Program-made: the position numbers and the translations under genes
Source: PALSA-270 sp963770245
Lineage (GTDB): Bacteria > Acidobacteriota > Terriglobia > Terriglobales > Acidobacteriaceae
Direction of reading: 5' to 3'
Assembly: GCA_963770245.1 (NCBI GenBank)
Contig: CAVYOX010000013.1
Coordinates: forward strand, 1-64,000
Length of the DNA: 64,000 bases
Shown: piece after piece, positions 10,746 through 18,972 of the stretch
How the letters are laid out: the number at the start of each line of letters is the position of its first letter
Numbering within the stretch: the first letter of the stretch is position 1
Notes under the pieces: model-generated
The model's input: only the letters and a program-made list of their open reading frames with translations
The model's database searches: none
Told to the model about the DNA's origin: nothing

Positions 10746-12563
10746 TTAGTTGGCCGAAGGCTTCTCGGCATGGTCGATGACGAGAATCTCCACCGGGCCT
10801 TTTCGCGATTCCAGTTTCAGGCCAAGCTGCTCTTGGAGCGCCGTGAAGATGGAGGGCCCGGAAGAATCCGGCGGGGGCGCACTGGCAGGCGCTGGACCGC
10901 CCTCGGCTCCCTTAAACATCGGACCTTGGCTCTCATCCGGCGTCCACTGCAGCGTGAAATCATAGTTGCCCATGAGCCCAGTCTCATCCAGGACGGTGCG
11001 GCCCAGCTGCCGGGACAATAGGCGCACGAGGTTCGCAAGGGGAACCCCTTGCGCAGTGACCGGACCCCCACGCCCCGACATGAACATCATGCCCGCTCCA
11101 AGTTTGCCGTCGGGGCCGTTGAATCCGTTGGGGTAGGTGTCGCCCGGCTTTGCCTCGTGAAGTCTTGGACCATTCTTCGCAATGACCAGCGCATACACCG
11201 GGAGTTCTTTGGTTTCGCGGTGGAGGGTCAGCTTGAAGCGGTCCGCAAGAAGCGCCTGAATCATGCGCTGGCGCTCAAGAAGGCCCTGCTCTCGGGCAAG
11301 CTTCCCCACGTCTTCAGCTGTAGAGGCGTCCATTTTCGCCTCGACATCGTATCTTTCAGAATTGAGCCAGCCCGGCGCTCCTGCGATCTGAAAATCTTGG
11401 ACCTCATATGCGGTTTGAATGAGCATCTGCAGCGTGCCGCCCGTGGCAGTGAACCCGTCTGGCTTGAGCATCATCCTGACCATATTGTCGCCAGACTTGT
11501 TGGGCTTGATCGAAGCGACCTCGTACACATGCGCCGGGGCGGTTGTGCCTTGGGTCGGCGACTGAGCCCGGCTTGGCATTGCGGTCAGCAGGCCAAACAT
11601 AACCGGGAGGGCGACGGCTGCTATCCCGCAAGCTGCCAACAGAAGTTTTCTGCCGAGACTGAGATTGGCCGCTAGGCGCTCGGTCATGATACGAACAATC
11701 CGCCTCTTGAGATCAGAGCCGCTGATTCCGGACACGCAAGCCAAGGGAGACGCAACATAGAATTTGCAAACGCTGAGAATGCCTTCCGCGTACACCTCCG
11801 CGTCGCTGCCGGATTCGAGCACCGCTTCGTCGCAGGCTCTCTCCCGTTCTTCTACCAGACGCGCCCTGATCCACCACACCAAGGGGTAGAACCAGAAGAC
11901 AGCTTCGACCACCATGTGGATGGCAGCGGTCAGGTTGTCGCGCCGACGCACATGGCACATCTCGTGGGCGAGGACGGCCTCCAACTGCGCCGGGGTGAGA
12001 CGGTCGGTGATGCCCTCGGGCAGCAACAGCACCGGCTTACGAACGCCGAATACTCCGGGTTCGATCCGCGTAGGGGAAGACATCGCCGTAATCGGCAGGC
12101 CGAGCTCCAGGGGAAGCGCTCCTTTTCGAGCGGTTCGCATCTGTCGCCAGCAGCGGAGCCATAAAACGATGCTCACCCAAAAACCGCCGAGCCATACCAC
12201 GAAGAAAATGGCTGGCAGCAGGTTTGCAGTCGGCCGTGCAACCGCCAGCAGCGTCGGCGCCGACGCCGTGAACGGAAGGCCGATATCCACGACCGCGGAA
12301 GACCACCGGGGCGGAGCGATGGCCGAAGAAGGAGCCGTTCGCCACCCGCACCGACTACCCAGGCTCACCAGCAGTGAAAAAGGAATCAGGAACTTCATCG
12401 AGGCCGCCTGCCAGAGCCAATAGCGCACGGCGGCGCGGTTCTTCTGCAAGGCGAAGGTCAACAACCAAACCGCAACGGCCAAGAGAGTGGTTTGCCAGAG
12501 ATGATTCGCCAAGGGCAAAAGATCGGCAAGCTTCATTTCAGTGAGTATCGTTCCCGCGAGCAT
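10746..12563 (-). CDS. BlaR1-type M56 membrane metallopeptidase fused to TIGR03435 domain
   Basis: About 605 residues. The N-terminal part has four hydrophobic segments and the M56 zinc site HEMCH (near 201-205) followed by RRRDN, plus a downstream EERERACDEAVL zinc-ligand helix. A last TM segment precedes a periplasmic TIGR03435-type domain (from about 350: HVYEVASIKPNKSG to ILVIDHAEKPSAN) that replaces the penicillin-binding sensor of staphylococcal BlaR1. By analogy it senses an external signal and cleaves the partner repressor BlaI. The ATG at 12563 overlaps the blaI stop (TGATG); a GTG one codon earlier at 12566 is possible. Co-transcribed with blaI and the TonB/VWFA genes. Confidence 0.9.
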   Translation of the reverse strand: MLAGTILTEMKLADLLPLANHLWQTTLLAVAVWLLTFALQKNRAAVRYWLWQAASMKFLIPFSLLVSLGSRCGWRTAPSSAIAPPRWSSAVVDIGLPFTASAPTLLAVARPTANLLPAIFFVVWLGGFWVSIVLWLRCWRQMRTARKGALPLELGLPITAMSSPTRIEPGVFGVRKPVLLLPEGITDRLTPAQLEAVLAHEMCHVRRRDNLTAAIHMVVEAVFWFYPLVWWIRARLVEERERACDEAVLESGSDAEVYAEGILSVCKFYVASPLACVSGISGSDLKRRIVRIMTERLAANLSLGRKLLLAACGIAAVALPVMFGLLTAMPSRAQSPTQGTTAPAHVYEVASIKPNKSGDNMVRMMLKPDGFTATGGTLQMLIQTAYEVQDFQIAGAPGWLNSERYDVEAKMDASTAEDVGKLAREQGLLERQRMIQALLADRFKLTLHRETKELPVYALVIAKNGPRLHEAKPGDTYPNGFNGPDGKLGAGMMFMSGRGGPVTAQGVPLANLVRLLSRQLGRTVLDETGLMGNYDFTLQWTPDESQGPMFKGAEGGPAPASAPPPDSSGPSIFTALQEQLGLKLESRKGPVEILVIDHAEKPSAN

Positions 12564-12949
12564 CACTGGGCTTTCTCCCTTCTCGAATGCTTTCGCATCG
12601 CCTTCTCGGCTTCTTTTACGTCATCCAGCGTGAGTTTCCCGGACTCCACCAGATGCGCCATCACCAGCTTGGCGCGGCCTCCGAATAAACTCAACAGCTC
12701 GCCAATCAGGCGGTTTTGCTCGGCAGTGCGCGAGATCAGCGCCTCGAAAATGTGGGCGTTGCTGATCTTCCTGACCCGGCGAACCGCGTTCTTCCCCTCC
12801 AGCCGGTAGATGGTGGTTTGCACGGTCGTATAGGCCGGCCGATCATCTTCGGGAAAGGCTTCCTGAACTTCCCGGATGGAGACGGCTCCGCGATCCCAAA
12901 AAATCTTCATGATCTGAAATTCCAGGGGAGTGAGTTTAGGCCGCGTCAT
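12563..12949 (-). CDS. BlaI/MecI/CopY-family transcriptional repressor
   Basis: A 128-residue winged-helix repressor. The N-terminus MTRPKLTPLEFQIMKIFWDRG, the recognition helix region YTTVQTTIYRLEGKNAVRR and the C-terminal dimerisation helices LIGELLSLFGGRAKLVMAHL are typical of BlaI/MecI proteins. It should bind TACA/TGTA-type operators as a dimer and be inactivated by proteolysis through the BlaR1 protein encoded directly downstream with overlapping stop and start. First gene of the operon that continues into the TonB receptor and VWFA genes, which suggests that this repressor controls them. Confidence 0.93.
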   Translation of the reverse strand: MTRPKLTPLEFQIMKIFWDRGAVSIREVQEAFPEDDRPAYTTVQTTIYRLEGKNAVRRVRKISNAHIFEALISRTAEQNRLIGELLSLFGGRAKLVMAHLVESGKLTLDDVKEAEKAMRKHSRREKAQ

Positions 12950-12964
12950 AGAGGTCCTACTATT

Positions 12965-12992
12965 TATGTATGTTAGTCTACTACAAAAAGAT
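12965..12992 (-). promoter_or_regulatory. Candidate BlaI operator upstream of the first blaI
   Basis: On the minus strand, upstream of the blaI start at 12949, the sequence TTGTAGTAGACTAACA forms an imperfect palindrome with TAGT/ACTA arms and TTGTA/TAACA flanks, followed by an AT-rich stretch suited to a -10 box. BlaI-family repressors commonly autoregulate at such sites. The dyad is weaker than the one upstream of the second blaI. Confidence 0.3.
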
Positions 12993-13130
12993 TAGATCCG
13001 ACAAAACAGATGTGCTTCAACGGATCGGAGGCGCCCGGCTGCGGCAGCGCATCGTGGGCCGTAGCCGATGCCGGGGAAATCAACTGGTCGATGACAGCGG
13101 ATTGCACAAAAACATCGGCCCCTTGCGCTG

Positions 13131-15227
13131 CTAATTTTCCGAGGGCTTCTCGACATGGTCGATGATCATGACGTCAGCGGGCGCCTTGGTGGCGTCCAGC
13201 TTGAGCCCGATCTGCTCCTGGATGGCGGTGTACAGAGCGGGCGGCTGGTTGGCGCCGTCGGTCGGGGGAGGAATCTTGGCTCCCATGCCGCTGAACTGCG
13301 AGTCGTCGGGCGTCCAGTCAAGGGCAAAGTCCCACCTTCCAGTGATGCCGGTTTGATCGAGGACCGGGCGGTCCAGCACAGCCTCCTGCATCAAGCCTGC
13401 GAAGTCAGCCATGTTTGCATTGGTAACGTGCAAATCACCCAGCCGCTTCTGGAAGAACAGGCCCGGTAGCCCGTTTGGATCCCCCTCACTCTTGGTCATC
13501 TTTTGCCCCGTCTTGACAACCGACAGCACATAGACCGGAAGCTCTTTCTTATCGTGGTGAAAGGTGAGCTTGTAGCGCGCGACGAGCAGTTTCTGCAGCA
13601 TGCCTTTCCACTGCTTGTCGTTGGGCGCCCCTTCCCCATCGGGTTTCGCGTCGATATCGAATTTATCCGTCGCAGCCCAGTCGGGGGCGCCTATGACCTG
13701 TTTAGGATGGACTCCGTAGGCAAACGACATCAGCTCACTCAGAGTGGTGTTGATGGTCTTGAAGCGATTCCCCCTGACCAGGAACGCTTTGCCTGGCTCA
13801 TCCGGTTTGCTCGGCTTGATGGTTGCGACCTCGAAGCTGGGCGAGGCATTCGCGTCCATGGGCGGCAGCCTAGGTGTTGGCGGCGGGATCGTCCATTCCG
13901 TTTCGGGCGTAGCCCGCGTCAGGTTCAGGGGTAGAGGGGTCCCCTGACTCCAGCTGCCGGTAATCGTCTTGCCATCCGCGCTCAGCTTACCCTCGTATGT
14001 GCCACCGACCATGGTGACCGACATTTTCACGGTCGTTCCCTCCAGCGTGATCTTGGTGACTGGAATGGGATCGCCACTTTGGTCGATGCTGTAGTTGAGC
14101 GCTTTGTATCCGCCACCATCCGCCTTAGAGATCTTGAACACGATTCTTAGGTCTCGGCCGGCATGAAGCGTGCCCTGCCAGGTGTCCGCGATGTCCCGTG
14201 CCGGATTCGCCGGGGCGGATTGGGCCCGGACCTGCGAAATTTGAACCAGGCCGAAAACGATCGGCAGCGCGACGGCGGCGATCCCGGCCAGGCTGAGTAA
14301 GAGTTTCCGACTGAAATCGAGCTGGCGCGTGACTTGCTTGGTCATGATACGCACAATGCGCCGCTTCAGATCGGACCCGGTGACGCCCGCCATGCAGGCG
14401 ATCGAAGGCTCAACATAGAACTTGCAGACGTTGAGGATGCTCTCGGCATAGAGTTGCGCCTCGCTGCCGGACCCGAGCACCGCCTCGTCGCAGGCCCGCT
14501 CCCGCTCCTCGAGCAGGCGAGCCTTGATCCACCACACCACGGGATGGAACCAGAATGTCGCTTCGACCAGCATGTGGATGGCGGCAGTAAGGTTGTCGCG
14601 CCGGCGCACATGGTGCACCTCGTGAGCGACGATTGCGGCGAGCTGCGCTCGGGAGAGGTGGTCCTTGAGGTTTTCCGGCAACAGAAGCACCGGACGAAAA
14701 ATCCCGAAGACGCCGGGCTCAAGCTGGCGACGCGAGGAGAGAATCGGTATTCCTGCCACGAGCTCGATCTGCGAGGAGGCGCGAACCGCAGCCCGGATCT
14801 GCCACCAGCCGCGCGCCCAGGACCATGCGATGGCGAGAAATCCGCCCAGCCAGAGGGCGACGAGGATCCCCGGCACGAGATGGCTGGGGTGCGCGGAAAC
14901 CCAGGAGGAGTTGCCGACACGCTCCCCGCTGGCCCATGCCGTCTGCGGAAAGGGTGCGGTGACCTGCTCCATCACCGTAGCCAGAGCCGGCCGCGCGATG
15001 GGAACAACCAAGGCGGTGCGCAGCCATTCCCCGGCGGCAACGAGCAACGAGAACGGAAGCAAAAATTTTATCGAGGCGATCATCCATACCCAGTAGCGCG
15101 TGCGGGCTTGATTGCCCCGCAGGGCCAGGGTGAGAAGCCAGGCGACGACGACGACTAGGGTGGACTGCCAGAGATGATTGATGAGCGGGGCCGTCCAGAC
15201 TTCGCTCCAGAATGCGGGAAACATCAT
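13131..15227 (-). CDS. BlaR1-type M56 metallopeptidase with extra domain and TIGR03435 domain
   Basis: A 698-residue paralogue of the neighbouring BlaR1 protein. It has the M56 membrane protease half with HEVHH at 202-206, RRRDN and the ACDEAVLGSGSEAQLYAE helix, a TM near 310-330, then an additional module of about 90 residues (DTWQGTLHAGRDLRIVFKI... GSWSQGTPLPLNL) absent from the first copy. The TIGR03435-type domain follows (FEVATIKPSKPDEPG to MIIDHVEKPSEN). The start at 15227 has a strong AAGGAG box inside the end of the upstream blaI. The extra module resembles beta-rich domains found next to TIGR03435 domains and may add ligand specificity. Likely partner of the blaI gene just upstream. 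Confidence 0.9.
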   Translation of the reverse strand: MMFPAFWSEVWTAPLINHLWQSTLVVVVAWLLTLALRGNQARTRYWVWMIASIKFLLPFSLLVAAGEWLRTALVVPIARPALATVMEQVTAPFPQTAWASGERVGNSSWVSAHPSHLVPGILVALWLGGFLAIAWSWARGWWQIRAAVRASSQIELVAGIPILSSRRQLEPGVFGIFRPVLLLPENLKDHLSRAQLAAIVAHEVHHVRRRDNLTAAIHMLVEATFWFHPVVWWIKARLLEERERACDEAVLGSGSEAQLYAESILNVCKFYVEPSIACMAGVTGSDLKRRIVRIMTKQVTRQLDFSRKLLLSLAGIAAVALPIVFGLVQISQVRAQSAPANPARDIADTWQGTLHAGRDLRIVFKISKADGGGYKALNYSIDQSGDPIPVTKITLEGTTVKMSVTMVGGTYEGKLSADGKTITGSWSQGTPLPLNLTRATPETEWTIPPPTPRLPPMDANASPSFEVATIKPSKPDEPGKAFLVRGNRFKTINTTLSELMSFAYGVHPKQVIGAPDWAATDKFDIDAKPDGEGAPNDKQWKGMLQKLLVARYKLTFHHDKKELPVYVLSVVKTGQKMTKSEGDPNGLPGLFFQKRLGDLHVTNANMADFAGLMQEAVLDRPVLDQTGITGRWDFALDWTPDDSQFSGMGAKIPPPTDGANQPPALYTAIQEQIGLKLDATKAPADVMIIDHVEKPSEN

Positions 15228-15229
15228 GG

Positions 15230-15610
15230 CTAGTTCTCCTTAATAGAAAGGATGCGCAGCGTCTTTTCCGCTTCCTCTACGTCTGCCAGTGACAGCTTGC
15301 CGGATTCGATGAGGTGCGCCATCACGGGTTGCGTGCGCCCTCCGAAAAAGGCCAACAGGTCATCGATCAATCTTTGCTGCGCCGCCTTGCGGGAAACCGC
15401 TGCGGCAAAAATGTGGAAGTTCCCGACCTTTTTCACGCGACGGACAATACTTTTGGCTTCCAGCCGATAAACCGTGGTTTGAATCGTGGTATAGGCAGGC
15501 CGTTTCTTGGCGGGAAAGGCCTCCAGAATTTCGCGAATCGAACATTCTCCTCGGGTCCAAAGCGCATCCATAATTCGGAATTCGAGTCTGGACAATTTGG
15601 GCTCGGCCAT
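15230..15610 (-). CDS. BlaI/MecI/CopY-family transcriptional repressor (second copy)
   Basis: A 126-residue winged-helix repressor (MAEPKLSRLEFRIMDALWTRG, YTTIQTTVYRLEAKSIVRR, then a dimerisation tail with LLAFFGGRTQPVMAHL). It is a clear paralogue of the protein at 12563-12949. It is separated by 2 nt from the downstream M56 gene and preceded by a perfect TACA/TGTA palindrome lying between promoter elements. Expected to repress its own operon until cleaved through the membrane protease. Confidence 0.93.
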   Translation of the reverse strand: MAEPKLSRLEFRIMDALWTRGECSIREILEAFPAKKRPAYTTIQTTVYRLEAKSIVRRVKKVGNFHIFAAAVSRKAAQQRLIDDLLAFFGGRTQPVMAHLIESGKLSLADVEEAEKTLRILSIKEN

Positions 15611-15633
15611 TCGGGATCTCCTATCGCCTGTCG

Positions 15634-15669
15634 ATTGTTTACTACAGCTGTATGTGACGGGTCAAGGGG
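15634..15669 (-). promoter_or_regulatory. blaI promoter with BlaI-type operator TACAGCTGTA
   Basis: The 10-bp perfect palindrome TACAGCTGTA lies at 15643-15652, 33 nt upstream of the blaI ATG at 15610. On the minus strand it falls between a TTGACC hexamer (-35-like) and a TAAACA/GTAAAC stretch (-10-like) with 17-18 nt spacing, so a bound repressor would block RNA polymerase. TACA/TGTA half-sites are the known core of BlaI and MecI operators. Palindrome seen; promoter assignment inferred. Confidence 0.5.
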
Positions 15670-15878
15670 AAGTTTTCTGGCCGCTGGCTGGAGGCAGGAT
15701 CCAGGCCACTCTCGACGCCCTCCCCACAGGGAAAACAGTCCCAATCGTGAAACGATCCTATTAAGAGGATCCAAAGCATGGTCAGTGCGGCCACCGCGAT
15801 TCCCAGAGCAGTCCGAATGCCGCCAGGGAATCTCTGGCTCGCCAGCAATCTCAGAGGGAGGTGGCGGGGCCGAACCAA
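15670..15878 (-). other. Non-coding or very small ORF upstream of blaI
   Basis: This part of the roughly 360-nt gap between the second blaI and the next gene contains a minus-strand frame with one clear hydrophobic helix (GIAVAALTMLWILLIG) followed by HDWDCFPCGEG. It looks somewhat protein-like but has no convincing ribosome-binding site, and its stop runs into the operator. I cannot decide between a small membrane protein, a gene remnant and chance. The remainder of the gap shows nothing else. Confidence 0.2.
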
Positions 15879-15969
15879 GAAGATGGCGGCCGATCATCGT
15901 GGGGATGATATGGATCACGGGTGCGAGTCTCGATTCCTGAGAAATCGATTTCGCGACCCACTGGAGATG

Positions 15970-16356
15970 CTAGGGCTGACAGGCCCCGAAATCCCTGGTT
16001 ACCGTTCGTGCTTCAAAGCCTATCGTCGTGCCCATGTCCTTCCGCTTACCCTTCAACCTCACGCGATCGCCCGGTTTGACGCCTATGGTGGAACCAGACA
16101 GCGTGTAATTGAGCCCGTCTCTTTCATCCGTCACACTCATGCCGTTGGCTTCCGCTTTGACGCAGCCGGTGATGGTGCTCTTCTGAGAGCTGTGGCGAAG
16201 AATCAGAAAGGTCGCAAGAACCGCGATGCTCGCCGTCACCGCCACAATACCGATCACGATGTTGCGGGCGTCGTCGTCTAGGCTGTTTGCGCGAGCCGGC
16301 GTGGCGAGAGCCACACCGAGAACGATAACAAGAATTGCACTGCAAACCCGTACCAT
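15970..16356 (-). CDS. Small secreted or membrane-anchored hypothetical protein
   Basis: A protein of about 128 residues when started at the ATG at 16356 (MVRVCSAILVIVLGVALATPARA), which gives a proper signal peptide; the longer frame from 16413 would hide it. A second hydrophobic stretch (IVIGIVAVTASIAVLATFLIL) makes a transmembrane helix. The C-terminal part of about 75 residues is a small beta domain with a single Cys (ITGCVKAEANG) and GVKPGDRVRLKGKRK, resembling OB-like barrels of periplasmic hypotheticals found in acidobacteria. No enzymatic motif. Function unknown. Confidence 0.65.
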   Translation of the reverse strand: MVRVCSAILVIVLGVALATPARANSLDDDARNIVIGIVAVTASIAVLATFLILRHSSQKSTITGCVKAEANGMSVTDERDGLNYTLSGSTIGVKPGDRVRLKGKRKDMGTTIGFEARTVTRDFGACQP

Positions 16357-16481
16357 GGCTGACCTGCCTGGATGTGCTGGAATTTGATTTTCCGACTTCC
16401 AAATCCCGTTCACTATACACTAGCTACCACCCGCTCCTTCAGCTGCCCCGCTCGGGCCGTGCCGGCTTCATGATCACGTGC

Positions 16482-16530
16482 TCCCCCTCGCTCTCCCCCT
16501 CGTTCTCTTCTCTCTTCCTTCTCGTGGCTT
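16482..16530. repeat. Pyrimidine-rich low-complexity tract
   Basis: Almost continuous C/T sequence (CTCCCCCTCGCTCTCCCCCTCG and similar) in the gap between two divergent genes. No repeat unit is kept and no gene reads through it. Confidence 0.5.
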
Positions 16531-16666
16531 GCCCGCACTCCTCCCCCGCCGGTTGACCGGCATGCCCCATAGACCGTGACCCGCTCGACAGGTGTTACAC
16601 TCGGCCGGTTCGACAATGCCTGAAAACGCCTATTGCGTGGCGCTCAAAGAGCGCGAAGGAGCCCGT

Positions 16667-16984
16667 ATGGCAAATAGCTTTGGTACCGATATTCTGATAC
16701 AAGCGCCAGATCCCACAAACGCTGCATCTTTCTACGTCGAGCAGCTCGGATTCAAGATCACTGGCGAAACGCCCAATATGGTCAGCCTTCACGGCAAGCA
16801 CATCAACCTGTTCATCGAGCGGGGCCCGGCACTCGGGTCGGTTCTCGAAGTCACCGTGAACAATGTCGAAGAGGCCAGAGCGCGGCTGGTGAAGAACGGT
16901 TGCGAAATCGTCAAGGATGAACCGAATTTTCCGCGATGCTATGTCAAAGATCCGTTCGGATTGATTTACAACCTGACTAGCTAA
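16667..16984 (+). CDS. VOC-family (glyoxalase/bleomycin-resistance fold) protein
   Basis: A 105-residue single-domain VOC protein starting at MANSFGTDILIQ, with a GAAGGAG box just upstream; the frame extends upstream to 16592 but without support. Typical features are NAASFYVEQLGF, the central LFIERGPALGSVLEVTV strand, VEEARARLVKNGCEI and the final YVKDPFGLIYNL. The family covers dioxygenases, lyases and resistance proteins, so substrate cannot be predicted. It stands alone. Confidence 0.8.
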   Translation: MANSFGTDILIQAPDPTNAASFYVEQLGFKITGETPNMVSLHGKHINLFIERGPALGSVLEVTVNNVEEARARLVKNGCEIVKDEPNFPRCYVKDPFGLIYNLTS

Positions 16985-17262
16985 AAGAGCATCCTTCAGC
17001 GCTATGCCCGGAGTTCAGCCTGGTGAATCGCTGCCATTCTCTTGTGCATACCTCCCTCCATATTTTTCTATTCTGGGGGAAGCCCCCGGGTCTGGGCTCG
17101 ACGGCTGGCGGCTCGGCATTCGGTTGGGACCGCTCTTGGCCCATCTGACCAATTCTGAAGGCGGAGGCGCTGCGATTGAAGGCCTTGGCGGATTTGTGAT
17201 ACTGAAAGGAGCCCGCACCCGGTTGGGCCCCATCGAGAGATTCGAGTGAAGAAAGGTCAGAC

Positions 17263-17925
17263 ATGTGTTTTTCTGCGGCGGCGAATTTTGTAGGCAGCGG
17301 AGTCTTGGCAGCGGTCGGTGTCGTGACCTTGACCAAAGTGAAACACAGGCGCGAACTTCTGTTTGCGTCGCTGCCTACACTGTTCGCCATTCACCAGTTC
17401 ATCGAAGGCTTCGTCTGGCTCGGGCTGGACGGAATCCTGTCCGCTAAGGTTGCGCACAACATGGGGGCGGCATTTATGCTGTATGCGCAGGGGCTTCTTC
17501 CATTTCTGCTGCCCCTCAGCGTGCTCCTATTTGAGGTCGACGCGAAGAGCCGCCGACGCATGCTGCCGTTCGTCGTGGTTGGCGGTTTGACGGCTCTCTA
17601 TATCCTTTGGGCCCTAACCGCCTATCCCTTGCAGATTTTCGTCAGAGGCGACAGCATCGTGTACATCAATTCGGCCACCAACAATACTTTCGTCGCCGTG
17701 TTCTATATCATAGCCACCTGTGGTTCGCTCCTGTTCTCGAAGATCGAAGACATGGTGATCTTTGGCGTAGCCAACCTCGGCATATTGCTCGTGGTGATGG
17801 CGGTCAAGCGATACGCATTCACCTCCTTGTGGTGCGCCTACGCAGCGATTGCAAGTGTGATCATTCTCGCTTACTTCTGGAAGAGCAGCGAAAATAGACC
17901 TTTCCGCTACGTCGTGCCGAGGTAG
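17263..17925 (+). CDS. Seven-TM membrane protein, DUF6629-like
   Basis: A 220-residue protein that is mostly hydrophobic, with about seven membrane spans. The opening MCFSAAANFVGSG and the FAIHQFIEGFVWLGL motif are typical of a conserved bacterial membrane family annotated DUF6629. An AAGAAAGG box lies about 7 nt upstream of the ATG. Function unknown. It is followed directly by a broken permease remnant. Confidence 0.75.
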   Translation: MCFSAAANFVGSGVLAAVGVVTLTKVKHRRELLFASLPTLFAIHQFIEGFVWLGLDGILSAKVAHNMGAAFMLYAQGLLPFLLPLSVLLFEVDAKSRRRMLPFVVVGGLTALYILWALTAYPLQIFVRGDSIVYINSATNNTFVAVFYIIATCGSLLFSKIEDMVIFGVANLGILLVVMAVKRYAFTSLWCAYAAIASVIILAYFWKSSENRPFRYVVPR

Positions 17926-17944
17926 AAGCGCGCTCGAGGTGAGC

Positions 17945-18573
17945 GAAACCATGCACCGAGCCTACCGGTCGCCATCGTCAGCGAGTCCTTCGCTCACAAG
18001 TACTGGCCCGGGGAAGACGCGGTTGGAGAATACCTCTCGCTTCTGCGCGATACACCGGTGCCGCGCCGGGTGGTGGGCATCGTGGGGGATGTGAAGGCCA
18101 CGATTGAAAAGCGTCGACCCGGATCAGCCGGTTCTGGATGTTTACTCCGTGGAGTCAGTGGTTCATGGCGCGCTCGATCCCTGCAGATTTGCTCTTTGCC
18201 TTCTGGGCGGACTTGCCGGATTGGCGATCGTGCTGACGGGAGTTGGATTGTTCGCGGTGGTTTCCTACCTGATACGCGAGAGGACCAAGGAATTGGGACT
18301 CCGGATGGCGATTGGAGCCTCTCGCAGCAACGTCATGAATCTGGTTTTGAGCCAGAGTCTGAAGTTGGCTCTATTCGGAACCGGGATTGGGCTGGCGCTC
18401 ACGTTCGCGGTCGTGCGCCTCATGACTAGCATGTGTACGCCATTCGCCCGAACGATCCCCTAACCTTTCTCCTGGTGGCTATCTTGGTGGGCGCGATCTC
18501 GATCTTGGCAGCCTATGTTCCAGCCCGCCGGGCGGCCCGGATCGAGCCCTTGGTGGCGCTCAGAGAAGAGTAG
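17945..18573 (+). pseudogene. 3' remnant of a MacB/FtsX (ADOP-type) ABC permease
   Basis: Only the second half of an acidobacterial-type ABC permease remains, in three frames. Around 17965 the sequence reads PVAIVSESFAHKYWPGE and RRVVGIVGDVKATIE, typical of the periplasmic core domain. After an internal deletion and frame change it continues as SVDPDQPVLDVYSVESV and ERTKELGLRMAIGASRSNV (18104-18463). A last frame change near 18450 leads to FLLVAILVGAISILAAYVPA, then RRAARIEPLVALREE and the stop at 18573. No start and no N-terminal half. The missing core segment marks it as a true pseudogene. Confidence 0.8.
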
Positions 18574-18682
18574 TGTCCGGACGCAGGCACCGCGGGTGGA
18601 GCGATCCTTTTTGTGGCCCGTAACACCTAAGATGTACAGTGACCTCCGCGATGATTGATCGGCTCGGTTATCATGGACTTGC

Positions 18683-18904
18683 ATGACTTTCCCCATTAAA
18701 GTCTGTGCCGTTTGCTCAGAAGAGTTTGAGCTGAAACCGGATAAGCCAGGTTTCGCCAACCGCTGCCCTGCCTGCAGCACCCCCGAAGCAACGGACCCCG
18801 CATCCAAGCCCCGCATGGACGCCGACGAACGCAAGACGCAGAGCGAAGCGAACGAGGCTCGCAGGCAAGCGATGCGTGAGCTTCTTTACCGCAAAGATAG
18901 CTAA
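18683..18904 (+). CDS. Small zinc-ribbon-like protein
   Basis: A 73-residue protein with two CxxC knuckles (Cys8-Cys11 and Cys28-Cys31) separated by a short EEFELKPDKPGFANR segment, then a charged helical tail rich in Arg, Glu and Ala. This is the pattern of small zinc-binding ribbon proteins. The frame, the pair of knuckles and the clean stop support a real gene, although no strong Shine-Dalgarno is seen. Function unknown; zinc or nucleic-acid binding is possible. Confidence 0.7.
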   Translation: MTFPIKVCAVCSEEFELKPDKPGFANRCPACSTPEATDPASKPRMDADERKTQSEANEARRQAMRELLYRKDS

Positions 18905-18972
18905 GGCTTGCGAGGCGGAGCGCGTTGATGCCCGCGTCAAGCATCCTTTAGCATACCGAGAGGCAGGCGACC

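Noticed and set aside
10746..15610. Beta-lactam resistance by BlaR1/BlaI
   Set aside because: The sensor is a TIGR03435-type domain and no beta-lactamase or PBP gene is nearby.
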